This document shows, piece after piece, positions 16,506 through 23,290 of a DNA stretch of 39,287 bases. The DNA is from Blautia sp. MSJ-9 (GTDB lineage Bacteria; Bacillota; Clostridia; Lachnospirales; Lachnospiraceae), in contig NZ_JAHLQG010000002.1 of assembly GCF_018919065.1 (NCBI RefSeq), positions 1 to 39,287 on the forward strand, written 5' to 3'. The position numbers were made by a program, and so were the translations under genes. The first letter of the stretch is position 1. Each line of letters begins with the position of its first letter. The notes below the pieces were generated by a model, which was not told the DNA's origin, did not search any database, and was given only the letters and a program-made list of their open reading frames with translations.

Positions 16506-17351
16506 GACAATCAGTCCCAGTCGCTCCATCTGTCTTGCATGAACCGCCCCACTCTCTGCAGTATAAATCCTTGTAGTAGTCAAATTTGTATGCCCCAGAA
16601 TATCCGCCAGTCTGGACAGATCTTTTTCAATAGAATAAAACGTCCTTGCAAACAAATGACGCAGATTATGCGGAAACACCTTCTTCTCAGAAACTCCGGC
16701 GCTCTCGCACAATTTTTTCATATCCCTCCAAATATTGCTCCGGTCAAGCGGCTTTCCCGTCCTTGTCGTAAACACTGCCCCCGCAGTCTTTTTTTGATTC
16801 CGGATATATTTTTTCAACACCTTTCTCAGCTGGTCCGGCAGAAACACAACTCTCCGCTTCCCTTTGTTCGCGATCTCAGCCCTTCCACTCTGTACAGCTT
16901 CCACCGTAATAAATTTCAGTTCCGATACCCGGATGCCAGTTGCACAAATCGTCTGGATTACCAGAGCCAGCCTTTCATTCTCTTTCGCCTGAGCAGCTTT
17001 CACCAGACGGATATACTCTTCCCGTGTAAGTTCCCTTTCTTCTTCCAAAAACAAAGACCGCTGGATTTTTAACGGCTTCACCGTCAGTTCCATCCACCCC
17101 ATAAACCGCAGATATCCGTTCACAGCTGCCAACATGGCATTTACCGAAGCAGGTGCATATCTAGCAATCAGCTCCTGTTTCCAATTTATCAATAGAGATT
17201 TGCTTATAACCCTGTCCTGCAAAAATTCCAACAGTGAATACAGGTCGTGAGCATATTTTTGTATTGTGGCATTGCTGCGTTCCTGTTCTTTCAAGTATAG
17301 CAAGTAATCCTGAATGTATAATTCATTAATAGCTGGCATTTCTGTCTGCAT
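16500..17351 (-). CDS. Tyrosine recombinase (probable invertase for the adjacent switch)
   Basis: A 283-residue integrase/XerCD-fold recombinase. It has an N-terminal SAM-like core-binding domain (about 10-90) and a catalytic domain with all expected residues: Arg141 (ATGIRVSEL), Lys163 (NKGKRR), His228 and Arg231 (HNLR), His254 (LGH) and nucleophile Tyr263 (RIYT). AGGAGG lies 7 bases before the ATG. Its 3' end runs into the right 25-bp inverted repeat; the repeat preserves the stop codon in either orientation. Such neighbouring recombinases usually invert their own local site. I infer it flips the 198-bp promoter segment. Confidence 0.92.
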   Translation of the reverse strand: MQTEMPAINELYIQDYLLYLKEQERSNATIQKYAHDLYSLLEFLQDRVISKSLLINWKQELIARYAPASVNAMLAAVNGYLRFMGWMELTVKPLKIQRSLFLEEERELTREEYIRLVKAAQAKENERLALVIQTICATGIRVSELKFITVEAVQSGRAEIANKGKRRVVFLPDQLRKVLKKYIRNQKKTAGAVFTTRTGKPLDRSNIWRDMKKLCESAGVSEKKVFPHNLRHLFARTFYSIEKDLSRLADILGHTNLTTTRIYTAESGAVHARQMERLGLIVT

Positions 17352-17504
17352 AATAGTTCCTCCTGATCAACACTAAAGTAACCATTATTCTACCAAAAAA
17401 TACAGTTATCTATGCATTCACTACAGTAAAGAACAGGTACCTGAAAATAACCCAGATGCCTGTTTATATCGGATATATTTGTTTATCACAGCCTCTCCGC
17501 GGAC

Positions 17505-17576
17505 AATAAAAAAGCCCCGGAGTCGTGACCTCCGGGGCTTACCCCTAGACAAGAGCTGTTTTGTATCATTTTGCCT
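17505..17576 (-). ncRNA. Small RNA A (antitoxin-RNA-like family)
   Basis: The lower strand has -35 TTGATA (17606-17611), a 17-bp spacer and -10 TATAAT (17583-17588). About 70 bases on is an 11-bp GC-rich stem (AAGCCCCGGAG, loop TCGTGAC, CTCCGGGGCTT; 17512-17540) followed by six T. Promoter, length and hairpin are shared with the RNAs at 22815, 32853 and 33345. No reading frame is seen inside. I found no matching toxin nearby, so this may be an orphan. Confidence 0.6.
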
Positions 17577-17582
17577 GCAAAC

Positions 17583-17611
17583 ATTATAACATACGCAATT
17601 ATTATTATCAA
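17583..17611 (-). promoter_or_regulatory. Promoter of small RNA A
   Basis: TTGATA-17-TATAAT on the lower strand, perfect spacing. The ATTATAACATAC context at the -10 is repeated at the other small-RNA loci. Confidence 0.65.
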
Positions 17612-17695
17612 TGATTTTATTACATATCTTCTACTCTCAAGTACGTTAGATTACTGTTCAGAATTTACTTAGATAACCACCGCAAATAGCAAAAA

Positions 17696-17725
17696 GGCTA
17701 TTCCCTATTGCCGTAGGGGATAGCC
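17696..17725 (-). terminator. Hairpin terminator
   Basis: A 12-bp stem, GGCTATTCCCTA with TAGGGGATAGCC (one G-T pair) and loop TTGCCG, followed on the lower strand by five T. It ends a leftward transcript from the 17.7-17.9 kb region. Confidence 0.75.
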
Positions 17726-17862
17726 CGTGTTGTTTGACTTGTAACTTTTGAAAGACAATTCTCCATTCTAATACCAACCAAGCTGGAGAATTGCCAATGA
17801 TGTATAATTACATACTCAGATTTAATCCATAATCTACTCCCAATAGTGAACGGCTGTTCCAT
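17698..17862 (-). CDS. Possible 54-residue small protein
   Basis: An ATG at 17860-17862 with AAGGA 10 bases upstream opens a 54-codon frame that ends inside the terminator stem (TAG at 17698-17700). A TATAAT lies about 30 bases upstream, without a clear -35. The frame also spans a 10-bp inverted repeat, CAATTCTCCA (17756-17765) with TGGAGAATTG (17784-17793). The product has no recognisable motif, and the region may be a structured RNA instead. Nothing is seen in 17863-18021. Confidence 0.25.
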   Translation of the reverse strand: MEQPFTIGSRLWIKSEYVIIHHWQFSSLVGIRMENCLSKVTSQTTRAIPYGNRE

Positions 17863-18021
17863 GTAACGGATTTCCTTTTTGTATTATACTTTACATTAGC
17901 ATAATAGCATAAAAATACCCGAAATTACAGATAAAAAATCTGCCACCTATACAGGGTAAAAATAACATTTTCTGGGTAAATCGCCTCCGCAGAGACAAAT
18001 TCTCCGCAACCTGTCCGCGGA

Positions 18022-18705
18022 TTACTCCATTTTACCAAGTCTCTGTAGTGGCTCTGTTCGAATTGTAGTGGCCCGCCTGAAGAATGTGAGATTTTTTACG
18101 TTACTCAATTCCTGGATATTTTCGTACAAACCTGTGCATACAAGATATACGGGGTAATTGGCTCTTAGCCATCTTCCATATTCAGCGACAAACCTTACCA
18201 TTTCATCTGTTTTTGCAATTTCATCAATACCAATCAAGATTTTTTTCTGCTTCTTTTGCGCTTCTTGAATCATCTCTTCAACTTCGATTCCAATATCAAA
18301 AAACTTATCGTCGCTATATCCGAAATCGCCACCGTTTTCTTTCTTTTTTGAAAATCCTTCTTTTGAAAGCATTGCTGCAATTTGCATTAAGATATTTCCG
18401 TCCGAATTAACGTCACAGTTAACATCACAAACAAGCCATCCATTCTTTTTCAGCTCATCTTCTACTTTTGCAAGAATAAATTTTTTCCCTAATTCCTCAA
18501 CACCAGTAATTTTGTATACTGACTCAGATGGTCTCTCATAGCTAAAATTATCAAGTATTTCCATTGTTTTTTCTATAAGTTTAATGATATACTCGTTATA
18601 CCTCTCTTCTGCTTCTCTACATCCTTGTTCATATCCCTCTTCAAATCCTTCCCTGTAAGCCGCCTCAAGCACTGATTCTCTATGTATTTCCATATATTTC
18701 TCCAT
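18022..18705 (-). CDS. Degenerate AAA-type ATPase fragment with Rpn-like N-terminus
   Basis: 227 residues. The first ~45 (REGFEEGYEQGCREAEERY) resemble the charged tail of Rpn/PD-(D/E)XK transposase-like proteins. From about 65 the sequence resembles the P-loop AAA family common in Lachnospiraceae: a Walker A-like GVEELGKK in which the usual Thr/Ser is Lys, NGWLVCDVN, Walker B ILIGIDEI (about 167-174), and VYLVCTGLYENI...FFRRA. The protein stops soon after, without the C-terminal half such ATPases normally have. I read it as a fused and truncated remnant, perhaps still expressed. GGAG lies 6 bases before the fifth codon (ATG at 18691-18693), which may be the real start. Confidence 0.5.
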   Translation of the reverse strand: MEKYMEIHRESVLEAAYREGFEEGYEQGCREAEERYNEYIIKLIEKTMEILDNFSYERPSESVYKITGVEELGKKFILAKVEDELKKNGWLVCDVNCDVNSDGNILMQIAAMLSKEGFSKKKENGGDFGYSDDKFFDIGIEVEEMIQEAQKKQKKILIGIDEIAKTDEMVRFVAEYGRWLRANYPVYLVCTGLYENIQELSNVKNLTFFRRATTIRTEPLQRLGKME

Positions 18706-18724
18706 TCATCTTCTAATCCAACTC

Positions 18725-18898
18725 TCAGTCCTGCCGTTCTCCCGTACAGGAGTGATCCCCCCTCGATAAGGTTTCAGATACTTGTGACCTTTCGGGAACT
18801 ATTGAAGCTTCACATGCCTCTCCGTATGCACTTGTTTTTGTATACGGATTTTTTCTCGGACGCAGCTTCATAATATCATATTTTTTGCGCACAATCAT
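18725..18898 (-). pseudogene. Truncated small DNA-binding/antitoxin-like protein
   Basis: From an ATG at 18896-18898 (GGAGG 4 bases upstream) the frame reads IVRKKYDIMKLRPRKNPYTK, which resembles the start of BrnA-type or related antitoxins (KKYD...RKNPY). It then runs into low-complexity sequence with no helix-turn-helix or ribbon-helix-helix part, overlapping a hairpin (CTCC TGTACG GGAG). It is probably a truncated antitoxin gene. The rest of 18899-19065 shows nothing that I recognise. Confidence 0.35.
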
Positions 18899-19065
18899 CT
18901 CACCTCCAAAACGGTTGTTCATATAATTTTGTTGCCTTTCTTGCAGATATGAATTAGTTGTCTCAAAACTTGCGACAATTGATTAACGTCACTATATATG
19001 AATTTTGACTTGAAAAATATCAATAAATGAATTATGCTAATAAAGTGTTAATACTTCAAGAGTTG

Positions 19066-19114
19066 TATGGGATTCAAAAAAGTGAATTCGAATTCACTTT
19101 TTTTGAATCCCATA
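19066..19114. repeat. 49-bp near-perfect palindrome
   Basis: TATGGGATTC-A6-GTGAATTC meets its reverse complement with one extra T and no loop. It lies 33 bp past the end of the 19147 gene. It could act as a terminator hairpin in either direction or as a protein-binding site. It holds an internal EcoRI-like GAATTC pair. Confidence 0.8.
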
Positions 19115-19146
19115 TATCATTCTAATCGAACACCTCAGATACCCTC

Positions 19147-19590
19147 TTATATATTACCCCATCCATTAATCATTTCGTAGCAACTATAGGCTGCACGTTG
19201 TATACTCTCAGACTCACCAAACCAAGGATCAGGCAACAATACTGATACTATCTTCTGGCGTAGCTCTTTCGCAATTGCTATTATATGCAGTTTCTCTTCT
19301 ATACCTTCTGTAGACTTCTGAACATTACGATCATTTTGCGCAAAAATCCCCATCGAATAGATAAGTACATCCAGGAGTGTAATGTTAATATGCATCTGTT
19401 GTTTGGAAAATTCAATGTAACCTTCATTTAATTTTTTCAACTGCCCCATCATCTGTTGCAGCTCATCAGCAACCATCTCCTGATATTCCCTATCAATTCT
19501 AGGTATTGGTTCGCTCTGGAAATATGACAATCTCATTGCTTGTAATTTGTACAGTATCTCTTTTTCGTCTACAGTTAAATTAATCTTCAT
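19147..19590 (-). CDS. Hypothetical protein, 147 residues
   Basis: Starts MKINLTVDEKEILYKLQ. I prefer the ATG at 19588-19590 with AGGG 8 bases upstream; an in-frame GTG three codons earlier has poor spacing. The composition is helical and partly coiled (EYQEMVADELQQMMGQLKKLNEGYIEF), with no membrane span, metal site or catalytic motif that I recognise. It is the third leftward gene after a tyrosine recombinase and a coiled-coil protein, from which it is separated by about 115 bp. Function unknown. Confidence 0.55.
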   Translation of the reverse strand: MKINLTVDEKEILYKLQAMRLSYFQSEPIPRIDREYQEMVADELQQMMGQLKKLNEGYIEFSKQQMHINITLLDVLIYSMGIFAQNDRNVQKSTEGIEEKLHIIAIAKELRQKIVSVLLPDPWFGESESIQRAAYSCYEMINGWGNI

Positions 19591-19704
19591 CGTTTTCACC
19601 CTAACTATGTCTAATCAAAAAATACCAATATATCAACCCTTTATGAGTATTGTAAACACATTAGCATCTGAAAGCAATAGACAAATAAATTGACACAAAA
19701 AAAG

Positions 19705-20457
19705 TTAACGCCTAACAGGTCTATATTCCTCTGGTACATATAGACTCTGCGTATGATACATAGTCATCTCCCATAATCCGCAGACATAATTTGCTTTAAA
19801 ACACCATCTATATAGGCCACATACTTCATGTTCCTTTCCAACATCATCTATGTCTGTCCATTTTTTATAAATTCCATTATCCTTTTTTAGCTGCACATAG
19901 AAAATACCAATAGATTTTAATATTCTCATGCGTAATTCTGCCCATATATCATCTGCAATCTGCTCATATGGCAAACTTGCATCATATGGGGTTTGTAATA
20001 TACTTCGCCATACATACGTGACACCGTTATCATGGTGCACCCTACACTGTACAGATGACAGTACAACATATCCGCTATGTTCCTTCTTGGGCACAAGTCC
20101 TCTTTGGGCGTTAGCCCTCTCTCTCGCAATACGCTTTAGGTTACCATTAAGATTTATCTGCCTTTTTAACAGTTCCTCTAAATAATTTTTTTCTTTAGTG
20201 ACCCTTTCCAGTTGCCGCTCAACATCATCTATTTTGTATTGCATTTCCTTCTCTAGGTTTTTGTATTTTTCTAGCTGCTCTCCACAATATTCAACATTTT
20301 CCTCCGCAGTTAGCTGCGCCTGTTCTGCAGTTTTGATCCTCTTCTGCATGTCTGCATATTCTGCTGCACTCAATCGTACCTCTGTCAATTCCGGATCTGA
20401 TGCACCTGCAGATGTTTCTACCAATATTCCGAGGCTTCCTTTTTTCATGTATTTCAT
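19705..20457 (-). CDS. Coiled-coil protein of unknown function
   Basis: 250 residues. Positions about 30-110 form a strong heptad-type coiled coil (ENVEYCGEQLEKYKNLEKEMQYKIDDVERQLERVTKEK). The C-terminal half (about 120-245) is a Trp/Tyr-rich globular domain with several Cys (HHDNGVTYVW, CGLYRWCFKANYVCGLW). AAGGAG lies 7 bases before the ATG. It follows the tyrosine recombinase by 11 bases, so it is probably co-transcribed and may be an accessory factor. I do not recognise the family. Confidence 0.6.
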   Translation of the reverse strand: MKYMKKGSLGILVETSAGASDPELTEVRLSAAEYADMQKRIKTAEQAQLTAEENVEYCGEQLEKYKNLEKEMQYKIDDVERQLERVTKEKNYLEELLKRQINLNGNLKRIARERANAQRGLVPKKEHSGYVVLSSVQCRVHHDNGVTYVWRSILQTPYDASLPYEQIADDIWAELRMRILKSIGIFYVQLKKDNGIYKKWTDIDDVGKEHEVCGLYRWCFKANYVCGLWEMTMYHTQSLYVPEEYRPVRR

Positions 20458-20468
20458 GTCATCACTCC

Positions 20469-21497
20469 TTACAAATTGCGGATATAATTAGATATCGCCG
20501 TATCCTCACGGTTGTGTCCCAATGCTATACTAATCACACCTATTGCTTTACGATCCAATTTTTTCCCTCTTTCATCGCCACGACATACATAAATTTCCGA
20601 TCGATATTTTCCGTCTGAACATTTGATCTTATTTTCAAAGCTCAATTCTTCCATCGGACGTGCATATTCTTTGTACAGATATGTTGCATAGTCAGACCGG
20701 TATCCATGCACGTCACAATTTGCACTCACATACTGCCAGACCAATTCATCCGATTTTGTATTTCGCATCCGATCTACAATCTTTTCCATATTCGGTCCGA
20801 CAATCGGGCTTATCCGCATCTTTCCACCCTTATCTGAACGATGCAAAACAAAATATTCTTTATCTGGAAACGTTTCTAAAGCATCTTTACAAGCTTTTAT
20901 CATAGGATAATCACCATACATCCTAGCATCTTTCAAAGAAGCTTCAACTTGTCTTCTGTCATATAGATCACTACCCTTTAGCTTTTCCAAAACATTACGT
21001 CGAAAGCCACAGCCTTTACAAAAATTAACCAGTTCCTCATTCTTCGCTTCTGAAAAATGCTTATCTCTTTCTTTCCGTCCACGGCTCCTCACAATGTCCT
21101 CTTTTTTCCTCCGCGGAGGCTGAAAACGCTGCGGATCATCCTTTTTAATTCCATACAGTTTATTTAGGGCTGCAGCCTCAGTCTGTATAGTCCAGGCAGA
21201 CTTTCCCTCATCAACACGAGTCTGCAACCACTCTGCCACATACTTTTGAGCCTTGTCCAGTTTTCTACATTCTGGATAATGATTTTTTACATACCTGAGA
21301 AAATACTTAATGTGTTTCCAGTACGTTTTATAGGTAGAAAATGAATATATCTTACCAGACACCTTATCTGTATCATGTTCCCGATCATATTTCTTATCTT
21401 CCGTCTTAGAATCACCAAAATGCTGCATTCTTTGCAAGCGGTCATAAGCCTGCTGATGCAGGTCTCTATTATCTGAATTTTTCTTTTTATGTCCCAT
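20469..21497 (-). CDS. Tyrosine recombinase/integrase
   Basis: About 342 residues. An N-terminal SAM-like DNA-binding domain (about 50-130, STYKTYWKHIKYFLRYVKNH) precedes a catalytic domain with Arg in GFRRNVLEKL, HGYRS (His-x-x-Arg), LGH and the C-terminal nucleophile in AISNYIRNL, only five residues from the end. It is divergent from the recombinase at 16500. The start is taken as the ATG at 21495-21497 with GGAG 10 bases upstream; a TTG two codons earlier is possible. It follows the large structured non-coding region and precedes two unknown genes. Its target site is not known; integration or plasmid dimer resolution are both possible. Confidence 0.82.
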   Translation of the reverse strand: MGHKKKNSDNRDLHQQAYDRLQRMQHFGDSKTEDKKYDREHDTDKVSGKIYSFSTYKTYWKHIKYFLRYVKNHYPECRKLDKAQKYVAEWLQTRVDEGKSAWTIQTEAAALNKLYGIKKDDPQRFQPPRRKKEDIVRSRGRKERDKHFSEAKNEELVNFCKGCGFRRNVLEKLKGSDLYDRRQVEASLKDARMYGDYPMIKACKDALETFPDKEYFVLHRSDKGGKMRISPIVGPNMEKIVDRMRNTKSDELVWQYVSANCDVHGYRSDYATYLYKEYARPMEELSFENKIKCSDGKYRSEIYVCRGDERGKKLDRKAIGVISIALGHNREDTAISNYIRNL

Positions 21498-21539
21498 ACA
21501 CAATAAGCTCCTTTCTCCCTTTTGTTTTTTGTTCTAATC

Positions 21540-22070
21540 TAACACTTCGTAAGCGGTTAAAACATAATGTCGCTTCGTACCCGTCGTCTTTTGACTGCCG
21601 ATACTAGGCAATACACACTCTTTTTTGATCCCTTCTTTCAGGGAGGTCTTATGCACGACCTCTTGCACTCTTTTTTTACACCTTATGCACGGTGAGCATT
21701 CAACTCTTTCTGTCTGTTTCCTACAGCCTGTTTTATTAGATCAATGATAGAGCCAGGACTCTAACTAATGTCGGATCATCACCCTCCGGTCTTTACAGCT
21801 CCCGGTGCATTCACATTATTAGTTACTAAACCACTTTCCCAGGTTTTTCATTTATGGGATACACGTTTTCTTTTGTCTGGATCGGTATCAGATACTACCA
21901 GAGATCTCAATTTTGTCCGTCAATTCGGTTGCTACCCAGCGTTCAAAAAGATTACTAACTGTCTTGCATGACTCCCTACTATCTCCATTCGCAAGGGCTA
22001 CTCGGTGCATTCGGGTCATCCATGGCTTGATTCCATTTCTTTGCATCTATGTTAACTTATAAATAAGATC
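21540..22070 (-). ncRNA. Candidate large structured non-coding RNA (~0.5 kb)
   Basis: About 530 bp without a credible gene but dense in hairpins. Two hairpins, 21643-21662 (GAGGTC/GACCTC) and 21679-21694 (CACC/GGTG), carry the same 8-base loop (GTGCATAA on the lower strand). Two distant segments, 21801-21812 and 22003-22012, share CGGTGCATTC, whose complement can pair with those loops. Other stems are TAGAG/CTCTA (21748-21763), AAACC/GGTTT (21828-21846) and CTTGC/GCAAG (21963-21995). On the lower strand the linkers between hairpins are A-rich, so that strand is the likelier RNA. Size and repeated loop-target pairs recall the ornate large RNAs (ROOL, GOLLD) of plasmids and phages. No promoter is convincing, and no family assignment is claimed. 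Confidence 0.4.
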
Positions 22071-22128
22071 ACCTATAATATGGAAAAATTTTAAGAACAT
22101 GAAAAAGATATCCGGTGAAATCCTATAG

Positions 22129-22172
22129 ATATCGGTTTACCCGTTCATTGGCATAAGCGGGTAAACCGATAT
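22129..22172. repeat. 15-bp perfect inverted repeat with 14-base loop
   Basis: ATATCGGTTTACCCG (22129-22143) and its exact complement (22158-22172). Neither strand has a T run after it, so it is not a typical terminator. It separates the structured non-coding region from the rightward zinc-ribbon gene and could be an operator or recombination site. Confidence 0.75.
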
Positions 22173-22257
22173 TTCCACAACTACATACATCCATCTTGTG
22201 GTATAATTTTTATAACTAATATAACTAAGATTAAAATTACAAAGGGAGGAAAAAGAC

Positions 22258-22554
22258 ATGGGAAAAATGTATCGTATCCATCCAACCTGCCCACATTGCG
22301 GAGAAGAGCACCTGTCATTGGTAATCCGACTGACGGATGAAGAGCAGGCAGAAATTGACGAATTTAGCAAAAGCCATAAAGATGCAAATTGGTGGGATAA
22401 AATTATGGATGGTCCTGGATTAATAGTCCAACGCCGTGTAATATGTGGATGTTGCAGACAAGAATTCTCGACGCATGCGGGGGTGTGGGAGGAGGATGCA
22501 CTTGATTTTGATGAGCCAAATTATATCCCAATTGGGAAATATCCCGTTTTTTAG
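22258..22554 (+). CDS. Small zinc-ribbon-type protein
   Basis: 98 residues with two Cys pairs, CPHCGEEH near the N-terminus (HPTCPHC) and CGCCRQEF near position 64-70, likely forming a zinc ribbon. The remainder is acidic. GGGAGG lies about 9 bases before the ATG. An extended -10, TGGTATAAT (about 22197-22205), is visible upstream. It is one of the few rightward genes in this part of the plasmid. Function unknown; binding of nucleic acid or a protein partner is plausible. Confidence 0.7.
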   Translation: MGKMYRIHPTCPHCGEEHLSLVIRLTDEEQAEIDEFSKSHKDANWWDKIMDGPGLIVQRRVICGCCRQEFSTHAGVWEEDALDFDEPNYIPIGKYPVF

Positions 22555-22635
22555 ACCTTAAGATAGATAGTAGGGAGAATACCTCTCACACTCTCCCACA
22601 AAAATTATAATATATTAGAATTGTTGCTGAATCTA

Positions 22636-22644
22636 TGATATACT
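22636..22644 (+). promoter_or_regulatory. Extended -10 promoter of the toxin-like peptide gene
   Basis: TGATATACT, an extended -10 without a good -35. Transcription would start near 22651, so the RNA would begin with GTTGC, which pairs with GCAAC at 22669-22673. A 5'-terminal hairpin of this kind just before the ribosome site is common in type I toxin mRNAs. Confidence 0.5.
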
Positions 22645-22690
22645 TATAACGTTGCTGCCCTCAATCTGGCAACAGAAAGGAGGGACGCTT

Positions 22691-22780
22691 ATGTTAGATA
22701 TATTTATTTCGTTCTTAGTTTCCATCGCGGCTGGTATAGCCTGCCACTATATCTGCAAATGGTTAGATGGAGATAATTAA
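22691..22780 (+). CDS. 29-residue hydrophobic peptide, type I toxin-like
   Basis: The peptide begins MLDIFISFLVSIAAGIAC and ends KWLDGDN: one membrane span followed by a short charged tail, the form of Fst/TxpA-type toxins that act at the membrane. AAAGGAGGG lies 7 bases before the ATG, a near-perfect site. The first 30 bases around the start (22687-22716) are repeated downstream at 22857-22884 with two substitutions and a 2-base deletion, on the far side of a hairpin. The second copy lies in a leftward small RNA, which can therefore base-pair with the toxin start region. Toxicity is inferred from architecture. Confidence 0.72.
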   Translation: MLDIFISFLVSIAAGIACHYICKWLDGDN

Positions 22781-22814
22781 CAGCAACTAGCCTCGATCGT
22801 ACATCGTAAAAGTA

Positions 22815-22889
22815 CAAAAAAGAAAGCCCCCAGTATTAGCGGTACCGGGGGCTTTCGCTTACGTTAGACATTTATTTCGTTCTTTGCCT
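22815..22889 (-). ncRNA. Antisense-type antitoxin RNA (small RNA B)
   Basis: A leftward RNA of about 75 bases. Positions 22857-22884 are complementary, in 28 bases with two mismatches and a 2-base bulge, to the translation start region of the 29-residue peptide mRNA. It ends in a 10-bp stem (GAAAGCCCCC/GGGGGCTTTC, 22822-22856) then a T-rich tract on the lower strand. Toxin and RNA converge on this hairpin and act through a direct repeat, the same geometry as the par locus of pAD1 (RNA I/RNA II). Pairing would block toxin translation. Confidence 0.7.
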
Positions 22890-22895
22890 ATTGGC

Positions 22896-22924
22896 ATTAT
22901 AACATATGTAATTTTTGTTTGCAA
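22896..22924 (-). promoter_or_regulatory. Promoter of the antitoxin RNA
   Basis: -35 TTGCAA (22919-22924), 17-bp spacer, -10 TATAAT (22896-22901) on the lower strand. It looks stronger than the toxin promoter, as expected when the RNA must be in excess. Confidence 0.7.
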
Positions 22925-22931
22925 TATTCAC

Positions 22932-23290
22932 TTAACTGTTATCTACTGACCATTCGATCCCATAAAGATCTTGCAGCTAATCATGAATGTCACGTGTACT
23001 CATACCACGTGCATACAAAGAGATCACCTTTTCTTCAATCCCGGAAATATTTCTCTGGTATTTAGGGATAAATTTGGGTTCAAACTCCCCATTACGCTCT
23101 CTGGATATGTCAATTTGAAATTCGCCATATTGACTTTTTAAGTTCTTTGTAGAATGTCCATTTCTTTTATTGTCTGTCTGTAGATTTCCCTTATGGTTTT
23201 TCTCGTAACCAAGGGTTGCATCCAGTTCTGCCTCCATCAACTCCTGCAGGATATTTTTGAAACTGTCTTTCAGAAGAGTGTATATTCCAA
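22932..23290 (-). pseudogene. IS256-family (mutator) transposase fragment
   Basis: The lower strand reads LKDSFKNILQELMEAELDATLGYEK then an arm ending in PKYQRNISGIEEKVISLYARGMSTRDIHD, a typical N-terminal stretch of IS256-family transposases. A TAG (22977-22979) replaces the expected Gln before LQDLYGIE, and the frame stops at 22932. The catalytic DDE part is absent. The upstream end merges, in another frame, with the last codons of the primase-like gene, so an insertion and deletion event bordered that gene. No intact terminal inverted repeats were seen. Confidence 0.85.

Noticed and set aside
21768..21971. 67-codon rightward open frame in the structured region
   Set aside because: No ribosome site and no protein-like composition; it overlaps the repeated hairpin loops and targets.
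21540..22070. A group II intron or rRNA fragment
   Set aside because: No GTGCG start, no domain V-like hairpin and no intron-encoded protein are visible, and short rRNA-like words were not supported by flanking sequence.
22932..23290. An active IS256-type insertion sequence
   Set aside because: Only the N-terminal part of the transposase remains, with an in-frame TAG, no catalytic region and no terminal inverted repeats.
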